From Kiloniellaceae bacterium (GTDB lineage Bacteria; Pseudomonadota; Alphaproteobacteria; Kiloniellales; Kiloniellaceae), in contig JAJFGK010000150.1 of NCBI GenBank assembly GCA_021776195.1, forward strand, positions 1 through 10,832: 10,832 bases of DNA, given 5' to 3'. This document shows, piece after piece, positions 5,549-10,832 of the stretch. Within the stretch, counting starts at the first letter, position 1; each line of letters opens with the position of its first letter. Made by a program: the position numbers and the translations under genes. The notes under the pieces were generated by a model. That model saw only the letters and a list, made by a program, of their open reading frames with translations, was not told the origin of the DNA and made no database searches.

Positions 5549-7360
5549 CTACTCGCCGGCCTTGGCCGGCGCCGCGGCTTGGCCCTCGCCGTGCAGTTCG
5601 GCTTCGATCGCGGCCTGAAGATCCTCGTCGCCGCGCCGCTCGCGCTTCACCGACTCGGAGGGCCAGAGTCCCTCGGCCTTGATACGCATCATGACGACGA
5701 TGACCAGGCCGTAGAAGAAGAAGCGGTACTCGCCGAACTCGCGCAACAATTCGGGCAGACCGATCAGGACCGCGCCGCCCAAAACCACGCCGGGCAGCGA
5801 GCCCATGCCGCCGATGATGATGAGGGCCAGGATGTTGATCGAAATCAGCAGTTGGAAGGAGTGCGGGAAGATCGAGCCCAGCATGGCGGCGAAGATCGCC
5901 CCGGCGAGACCGCAGAAGGCGGCGCCGATGCCGTAGGCCAGTAGCTTGCTGTTGATCAGATTGATGCCCAACGCCTGGGCCACGTCTTCGTCGTCGCGGA
6001 TCGCGGTCCAGGCCCGGCCCAGGCGCGAGTGCTGCAGGCGCCAGGAGACATAGGCCACGAGAAAGCAGCAGACCAAGGTGAAGTAGAACATCTTTACTGG
6101 GTCATCGAGAGCGTAAGTCATCGTAATCTGCGGCCGCGGAATGTCCAAAATGCCTTGGGCGCCGCCGAAGACAGGGCCGGCAAAGTCGGACAGCACCAGA
6201 ACCCGGACGATCTCGCCGAGCCCCAGGGTCGCCACCGCCAGATAGTCGCCGCGCACCTTCAGCACCGGCACGCCGAAGATGACCCCGACGATCAAGGCCA
6301 TGATGACCGCCACCGGCAGAGCCGCCCAGAAGGACCAGCTGGCGATGGCGATCGGCGCGTCGGCGGTCAGAAGCGCGATGGTATAGGCGCCGATGGCAAA
6401 GAAGGCGACGAACCCGAGGTCGAGCAGACCGCAAAGGCCCAGTTCCAGGTTCAGTCCGTAGCCCATCAGCACGAACAGTCCGACCAGCAGGAAGACTTGA
6501 CCGATGAAGTTGCCCGCCACGATCGGCAGGAGGAAGATCACCGCCATGCCCAGGATCATGCCGGACAGCCGGATGGTCCGCTTCTGTTTGGCCGGCAGGG
6601 CGCCGTGACGGGCCATGACCGTCTCGCGCTTCCACATCCAGGCCGCCTTGATGATCACCGCCGCGACGGCCACGATGACGGCGCCCTGCAGAGAGAGCCC
6701 GTCCCAGGTAAAGAAGATCGCGCGGATCGCCGTCAGGATACCCTCGTGCTGCAGCGAGAGGGTGATCAGCTCCTGAAAGAGTCCGATCAGGCCGACCGCC
6801 GACAGCGCCGAGATCGCCGGACCGCGAAAGGCCTCGGGCGCCCGGTAGAGGAGCGCGCCGAGGGCCCCGACAATGGCGCCGGCCAGCAGCAACAGGCCGA
6901 CACCGGCCCAAACCCCGGGGTGGAGGCCGAGCACCGGCTCGGCCTTGCGGCCGATCGTCGCCACCATGTCGAAGGTCAGGATCTTGGCCAGCGGCTTGGA
7001 CAGCGCGACGAACATGAAGCGCAGCTTCACCGCGCTGATCAGGATCGTCAGCGCACCCAGGATCGCCCCCGCGGTCAGGCCCGCGCCGGCGCCCTGGAGG
7101 ACCACCAGGACCGCGCCGTTTTCCTTCGACCTGCGGGCCACCAGGACCCCGGCAAAGAGCGCGCAGAGCAGCAGCGCGGTGTGGCCCAGGGTCAGGTAGA
7201 GGTCGATAATCCAGCGCTCGTGGAACATCTTGGTGATGCCCACCGCCGACATGAAAACCGCCACCCCGCCCATGGTCGCACCGGCCAGGAGCGAGTGATA
7301 AAGCGGCCCATGTTCCTTAACGCGCTCCCGGTAGGAGGCGGCAACGATATCGAATGCCAT
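5549..7360 (-). CDS. livM: Branched-chain amino acid type permease LivM with a long extra N-terminal membrane domain
   Basis: An inner-membrane permease of 603 residues, far longer than the usual 300-430. The canonical LivM core starts near residue 265. It has GLNLELGLCGLLDLG followed by FVAFFAIGAYTIALL (302-331), RGDYLAVATLGLGEIVRV (370-387), the EAA-type loop around SRLGRAWTAIRDDEDVAQALGI (445-466) and IIIGGMGSLPGVVLGG (514-529). Before it lie about 265 residues with roughly six hydrophobic stretches (near 22-42, 51-76, 85-112, 150-172, 183-203 and 224-243) that I do not recognise as part of LivM. A charged tail follows the last helix (about 570-603). No internal stop or frameshift is seen, and the reading frame is continuous, so this is a real extension or fusion. 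GGGAGGG is 9 bases before the ATG. It starts 18 bases after the livH stop. Confidence 0.93.
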   Translation of the reverse strand: MAFDIVAASYRERVKEHGPLYHSLLAGATMGGVAVFMSAVGITKMFHERWIIDLYLTLGHTALLLCALFAGVLVARRSKENGAVLVVLQGAGAGLTAGAILGALTILISAVKLRFMFVALSKPLAKILTFDMVATIGRKAEPVLGLHPGVWAGVGLLLLAGAIVGALGALLYRAPEAFRGPAISALSAVGLIGLFQELITLSLQHEGILTAIRAIFFTWDGLSLQGAVIVAVAAVIIKAAWMWKRETVMARHGALPAKQKRTIRLSGMILGMAVIFLLPIVAGNFIGQVFLLVGLFVLMGYGLNLELGLCGLLDLGFVAFFAIGAYTIALLTADAPIAIASWSFWAALPVAVIMALIVGVIFGVPVLKVRGDYLAVATLGLGEIVRVLVLSDFAGPVFGGAQGILDIPRPQITMTYALDDPVKMFYFTLVCCFLVAYVSWRLQHSRLGRAWTAIRDDEDVAQALGINLINSKLLAYGIGAAFCGLAGAIFAAMLGSIFPHSFQLLISINILALIIIGGMGSLPGVVLGGAVLIGLPELLREFGEYRFFFYGLVIVVMMRIKAEGLWPSESVKRERRGDEDLQAAIEAELHGEGQAAAPAKAGE

Positions 7361-7378
7361 GTCTCTGCGCCCTCCCCG

Positions 7379-8500
7379 TTAAGCCCGTTTGGTCCCGAGG
7401 CGTTCGCCCAGGAGGCCTTGCGGCCGGAAAATCAACACCATCACCAGCATGGTAAAGGCGATCAGGTCGCGCAGCTGGTAGGGCGCCTTGATGCCAATGC
7501 CGTCGAGGAACAGCGCCGGTCCGACCGATTCGACAACCCCGAGGAAGAAGCCGCCGACCATGGCGCCCGGAATATTGCCGATGCCGCCCAGGACCGCGGC
7601 CGAGAAGGCCTTCACGCCGGGCAGGAAGCCACTGAAGAAGTAAATCTGATTGTAGACCATGCAGTAGAGCACGCCGCCGATGCCGGCCATGCAGCCGCCC
7701 AGGATGAAGGTGAAGACGATCACCTTGTTGACGTCGATGCCCATCATGGCGGCGGCGTCGCGGTCCTCGGCGACGGCGCGCATGGCGGTGCCCATCTTGG
7801 TCCGCTGCACGACCATGTAGAGAAAGAACATGGCGACCACGGCGGTGAAGATGACCATCGGCTGGACCGGCGGTACGGTGAAGCCGAAAAAGTCGAGCTC
7901 GCCCTTCAGCCACTCCGGATCGGGGTAAGACCGAACATTCGAGCCATAGAGGCCGCGCGCCGAGTGCTGCAGGAAGAATGAGGCGCCGATGGCACAGATC
8001 AGCGGCGCCAGCGACACCACATGACGGAAGGGCCGGTAACAGATGCGCTCGACCAGCAGCGCGATGATCGAACAGACCACCATGGCCAGCCCCATGATCA
8101 GGGCCATGGCGATGAAGGGGTTGGAATCCAAAAAGCCCGACCTGTCCAACGACCGGGCCAGGAAAAAGGCCGTGAAGGCCCCGGTCATGGTGATATCGCC
8201 GTGGGCGAAATTGATCAGCCGAAGGATGCCGTAGACCATGGTGTAGCCGAGCGCGATCAGGGCGTAGACGCCGCCGATGGTCAGCCCGAACATGATGAAG
8301 TCGAACCACTGTTCGATGTTGTAGCGGCCCTTGACCAGGGTGCCGAAGGTGCCGCCGACCACGACGAAAACCACCAGGATCCTGAGAGCCCACAAGATGA
8401 CGTCGACATAGGTCACGCCATGGAGCTTGTGCCGCTTGCCCCGGCCGTTCCCCTGGCCATTCATTGCGCCGTTCCCCGCGCTCACGCCCGTCGAAACCAT
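7379..8500 (-). CDS. livH: Branched-chain amino acid type permease LivH
   Basis: The partner membrane permease of LivM, 373 residues against about 290-310 for most LivH. The core motif GLTIGGVYALIALGYTMVYG followed by ILRLINFAHGD spans 72-102. ERICYRPFR (151-159) and the EAA-type loop QRTKMGTAMRAVAEDRDAAA (232-251) are in place, as is VLGGIGNIPGAMVGGFFLG (303-321). The first 65 residues are extra: a Gly/Asn-rich hydrophilic segment (1-28) and one additional predicted helix (35-55). The first ATG (8500) has GAGGGGGG 7 bases upstream. The internal Met13 has no good site, so the long form is preferred. It lies 69 bases downstream of the binding-protein gene, with a hairpin in the gap. Confidence 0.95.
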   Translation of the reverse strand: MVSTGVSAGNGAMNGQGNGRGKRHKLHGVTYVDVILWALRILVVFVVVGGTFGTLVKGRYNIEQWFDFIMFGLTIGGVYALIALGYTMVYGILRLINFAHGDITMTGAFTAFFLARSLDRSGFLDSNPFIAMALIMGLAMVVCSIIALLVERICYRPFRHVVSLAPLICAIGASFFLQHSARGLYGSNVRSYPDPEWLKGELDFFGFTVPPVQPMVIFTAVVAMFFLYMVVQRTKMGTAMRAVAEDRDAAAMMGIDVNKVIVFTFILGGCMAGIGGVLYCMVYNQIYFFSGFLPGVKAFSAAVLGGIGNIPGAMVGGFFLGVVESVGPALFLDGIGIKAPYQLRDLIAFTMLVMVLIFRPQGLLGERLGTKRA

Positions 8501-8523
8501 CCCTTCGCCCCCCTCGGACGCAG

Positions 8524-8555
8524 CGGGCGCGGAACGGCTAGCCGTCCCGCGCCCG
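8524..8555 (-). promoter_or_regulatory. Long perfect-stem hairpin between binding-protein and permease genes
   Basis: On the transcribed (minus) strand, CGGGCGCGGGACGGCT is followed at once by AGCCGTTCCGCGCCCG. The two 16-base arms pair completely with one G-U wobble, leaving about four central bases as the loop. No run of T follows, so it is not a classical terminator. Placement right after the binding-protein stop suggests a partial terminator or a 3' RNA-stabilising structure that lets the binding protein be made in excess over the permeases, as known in other ABC operons. The function is inference. Confidence 0.6.
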
Positions 8556-8569
8556 TACAGAGGTCTTCC

Positions 8570-9823
8570 TTACGGAAAGATCTTCTTTGGGTTCGTGCCG
8601 ATCTCGAAGGTATCGGGATCGCCATCGGTGAACTGGTAGACGGCAAACTTGAAGCCGGCGCAGTCACCGTGTTCGCCACAGTCGATCAAGCCGCCGACGC
8701 CCTGGAAATCCTTGGTCGCAAAGATCGCGTCGCGCAGCGCCTTGCGGCCAATGTAGGTGTTGCCTTCGTCGTCCTTCACGGCAACCTTCTCGATCGCCAT
8801 GAGGGCCACGGCCCCACCGTCATAGGCATTGGCATGGAAAGCCTGGATCGGCTTCTCACCGTACTTGTCCTCGTACTTCTCGACGAATTCGCTATAGCCC
8901 GAGCCGTAGGCCTCGGTGGAGGCGTCCGGATTGGTGAAGGTGAAGCCAACCGCCGAATCGCCGGCGGCCTCGAGGAAGCCCGGCGCCATCATCGCGCTAC
9001 CGCCGATGATGTGGGTGTCCTCCAGGCCCGAGATCTCGGCATTCTGGCGGGCGAGCTGGGCGCCGGCCGCGACGAAGATCGGGAAGTAGAACACGCAAGG
9101 CTTGGTGGTCGCGATGCCGGTCAGCACCGGGCGCATGTCGACATCGGTCGGCGACACGGCCTCGGAGGCCACGACGGTCCCGCCCAGTTCCTTGAAGCGG
9201 TTCTCGGCGACCCGGACCAACTGCTCGGCGTAGGGGCTGCCGTCATGCACCGTGGCCATGGTCTTGCAGCCCAGGTTGTTGGCGAAGTACTCGGCATCGG
9301 CCGCGCCGGCGGCGAGATCGTTGTAGATCGTCCGCACGAAGCCGTCATAGCCCGAATTGCGGTTCGGATCGGTCAGCGACGGCGCCGTGGTCGAGGTCGC
9401 GACGCTGGAGATGCCGGCGTTCCAGAGGATCGGCGCGCCAGGGGTCGCCGCCGAGGAGCAGTCGGGGCCGACGACGATGACGATGGCCTGGTTCGAGGCC
9501 AGTTTGGTGGCCGCGGTCTGGCCGCCTTCGGCGTTGCACTGGCTGTCTTCCACGTGGAACTTGATCGGATGACCGACGACTTTGTTGCCCCAGTCGTCGA
9601 ACGCGATTTCGACGCCGCGCTTCTGGTCGAGGCCAAGCGCCGTGTCGGGGCCGGACAGGGTCCAGTAGCCGCCGATGTTGATCGGCGCGCCCTTGGGGAT
9701 CTTGACGACGCCGATCTCGTCGGTCACCGGCCCGACGGTTTCGGCGACAGCCGCCGTCGCCATACCCATAATCGCGATCGCGCTGACCGCGGCGAGGGTG
9801 CGAACACTCGCAAATGCCTTCAT
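8570..9823 (-). CDS. livK: Periplasmic amino-acid/amide-type ABC substrate-binding protein (LivK-like)
   Basis: A 417-residue receptor of the HAAT family (type I periplasmic binding fold) and first gene of the transporter operon. A Sec signal peptide is clear: KAFASVR, a hydrophobic stretch, and a likely cut at AVA-ET after residue 27. The mature protein opens with INIGGYWTLSGPDTALGLDQKRGVEIAF (48-75), the typical start for this fold. It continues with VEDSQC (91-96) and AIVIVVGPDCSS (113-124), the region that usually contacts the ligand alpha-amino and carboxyl groups. HANAYDGGAVALMAIEKV (330-347) is the conserved late helix. Six cysteines occur (96, 122, 186, 243, 382, 388), and DCGEHGDC near the end is a likely disulfide loop. 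GGAGG is 7 bases before the ATG. It is similar in style to LivJ/LivK but could bind another amino acid, amide or aromatic compound. The symbol is by position and family only. Confidence 0.92.
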   Translation of the reverse strand: MKAFASVRTLAAVSAIAIMGMATAAVAETVGPVTDEIGVVKIPKGAPINIGGYWTLSGPDTALGLDQKRGVEIAFDDWGNKVVGHPIKFHVEDSQCNAEGGQTAATKLASNQAIVIVVGPDCSSAATPGAPILWNAGISSVATSTTAPSLTDPNRNSGYDGFVRTIYNDLAAGAADAEYFANNLGCKTMATVHDGSPYAEQLVRVAENRFKELGGTVVASEAVSPTDVDMRPVLTGIATTKPCVFYFPIFVAAGAQLARQNAEISGLEDTHIIGGSAMMAPGFLEAAGDSAVGFTFTNPDASTEAYGSGYSEFVEKYEDKYGEKPIQAFHANAYDGGAVALMAIEKVAVKDDEGNTYIGRKALRDAIFATKDFQGVGGLIDCGEHGDCAGFKFAVYQFTDGDPDTFEIGTNPKKIFP

Positions 9824-10054
9824 ACCTAGTCCTCCCTATGTGAACAGTCACACCAGCAAAGCGATCACCAAGGAACAGGGCGCGTCGGCCGCATCAAGGA
9901 TTGCCTGACTTGCTTTTCGCCCGAACCTGTTCTTCGTCAATCGCTTCTGGTCTTTGACCCGATCCCGTTTCTCATGAAACTCGCCGCGTCTTGCGGGGAG
10001 CCTAGGCGAGGGTTCGGGACAGATCAAGCCAAAGGATTGCCCTCCCTTTCGCCC
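9824..10054 (-). promoter_or_regulatory. Upstream region of the liv operon (promoter expected)
   Basis: These 231 bases separate the aminotransferase stop from the livK start, and both genes lie on the minus strand. A TTGACG (-35-like, minus strand 9940-9935) is followed 17 bases later only by AAAAGC, so I cannot name a firm promoter. TGTGA-ACAG-TCACA (9839-9852) is a perfect dyad just upstream of the livK ribosome binding site. Its 4-base spacer does not fit the CRP consensus, so it may be a small hairpin. AAGGATTGCC occurs twice as a direct repeat (9896-9905 and 10032-10041), which could be an operator pair. Confidence 0.4.
9980..10010 (-). terminator. Weak hairpin after the aminotransferase gene
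   Basis: CTCGCC (9980-9985) pairs with GGCGAG (10005-10010), with an inner CCGC-GTCTT-GCGG alternative at 9984-9996. On the minus strand it is followed by TTTCAT, a very short T-run. It lies 45 bases past the aminotransferase stop. It may end that transcript and leave livK with its own promoter, but the stem is modest. Confidence 0.3.
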
Positions 10055-10832
10055 TCATCCCGCCCGCAGCGCCTTGTCGATGACCTCCAGGGCCCAGTCG
10101 ACCTCGTCGCGCCGGATGACCAGGGGCGGGGCGAAACGCAACGTGTCTTTGTGGGTCTCCTTGCAGAGAAGGCCGGCCTCTTTCAGGGCCTCGCTGTAGC
10201 GCCGCGCGCCGCCGACCTCGGCATGAAATTCCAGGGCGAGCATGAGGCCGCTGCCGCGGACCTCCTTGACCTGGTTGGTGCGCAGCTTGCTCAGCTCGTC
10301 GAGGAAATAGGCGCCCTGGGCCGCCGCGTTCTCGATCAGGCCCTCCTCGACCAGGACCTTCAGCGCCGCCCGGGCCACCGCGCAAGCCAAGGGATTGCCG
10401 CCGAAGGTGCTGCCGTGGCCGCCCGGGGTCAGCACGCCCAGGACCTCGGTGTTGGAGAGCACCGCCGACATGGGATAAAATCCGCCCGACAGCGCCTTGC
10501 CGACCAGGGTGACGTCGGCCTCGATGCCTTCGTGTTCCTCGGCAAAGAGCTTGCCGGTGCGCCCAAGCCCGGTCTGAATCTCGTCCAACAGCAGCATCAC
10601 GTTGTTTTTCGTGCAGATTTCGCGGATCTGCTTCAGATAGCCCTGGGGCGGGATGATGACGCCGGCCTCGCCCTGGATCGGCTCGACCAGGAAGCCCACC
10701 GTGTTGGGGGTGATCGCGGCCTCCAGGGCCTTGGCGTCGCCGAAGGGCACGATCTTGAAGCCCGGCGTGAAGGGCCCGAAGCCGCCGCGCGCCGTGGCAT
10801 CGGTGCTGAAGCCGACGATGGTGATGGTGCGG
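10055..10832 (-). CDS. rocD: Ornithine aminotransferase, C-terminal part (partial at window edge)
   Basis: A PLP-dependent class III aminotransferase that moves the delta-amino group of ornithine to 2-oxoglutarate, giving glutamate-5-semialdehyde and glutamate in the cytoplasm. The window holds the last 258 residues. The open frame runs off the right edge, so about 140-150 N-terminal residues are missing. Visible family marks are [20 protein letters not shown] (near the edge, with the G from the outside base inferred), [46 protein letters not shown] with the PLP-pyridine Asp, [16 protein letters not shown] with the Schiff-base Lys, and [15 protein letters not shown]. The [15 protein letters not shown] stretch near the C-terminus is also typical. 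These fit RocD better than acetylornithine or GABA aminotransferases. It sits 231 bases upstream of the amino-acid transporter operon on the same strand. Confidence 0.92.
   Translation of the reverse strand, partial: RTITIVGFSTDATARGGFGPFTPGFKIVPFGDAKALEAAITPNTVGFLVEPIQGEAGVIIPPQGYLKQIREICTKNNVMLLLDEIQTGLGRTGKLFAEEHEGIEADVTLVGKALSGGFYPMSAVLSNTEVLGVLTPGGHGSTFGGNPLACAVARAALKVLVEEGLIENAAAQGAYFLDELSKLRTNQVKEVRGSGLMLALEFHAEVGGARRYSEALKEAGLLCKETHKDTLRFAPPLVIRRDEVDWALEVIDKALRAG

Noticed and set aside
3366..9829. Very long plus-strand open frames opposite the liv operon (for example 3856-5682, 6029-7981, 8021-9829)
   Set aside because: They mirror the codons of well-supported minus-strand genes in high-GC DNA. 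Their translations are rich in His, Arg, Gln, Asp and Gly with no domain or ribosome binding site.
9839..9852. TGTGA...TCACA dyad as a CRP site upstream of livK
   Set aside because: The spacer is 4 bases rather than the 6 of the CRP consensus, and it overlaps the leader just before the ribosome binding site rather than a promoter.

Overview
The window is high-GC DNA with tightly packed genes, strong GGAGG-type ribosome binding sites and short intergenic gaps. This suits a proteobacterium, most likely an alphaproteobacterium. That placement is an inference from style and gene content, and no marker gene is present to prove it.

The right three quarters (about 2845-9823) is one minus-strand operon for a branched-chain amino acid type (HAAT family) ABC transporter. 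In transcription order it encodes a periplasmic binding protein (livK-like), permease livH, an unusually long permease livM, ATPases livG and livF, a short-chain dehydrogenase/reductase, and a small secreted four-cysteine protein. All seven genes run the same way with gaps of 3 to 69 bases. A strong hairpin separates the binding-protein gene from the permeases. Upstream of this operon, on the same strand, lies the 3' part of an ornithine aminotransferase gene (rocD). This hints at an amino-acid uptake and catabolism neighbourhood, but the transported substrate cannot be read from the sequence.

The left quarter is different. It begins with the 3' end of a plus-strand carbohydrate ABC transporter permease (MalG-like). 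A stretch of about 163 bases covering the end of that permease and the last codons of the small secreted-protein gene occurs twice as a direct repeat (86-248 and 2737-2900, about 88% identical by hand count). Between the copies lie a divergent pair, a LysR-type regulator (minus) and an unrecognised 299-residue charged, helical cytoplasmic protein (plus), and an 83-base imperfect palindrome with TG...CA ends. The simplest reading is a cargo segment of about 2.5 kb placed at the convergent junction of two transporter operons, with the junction itself duplicated and partly decayed. In the left copy the permease end is intact and the small gene is a remnant. In the right copy the small gene is intact and the permease is a remnant.

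The most noteworthy items are the repeat-bracketed regulator/unknown-gene pair, the extra N-terminal membrane domain of about 265 residues on LivM, and the small secreted protein and dehydrogenase tied to the transporter operon. No CRISPR array, tRNA, rRNA, intact transposase or recognisable defence system was seen.
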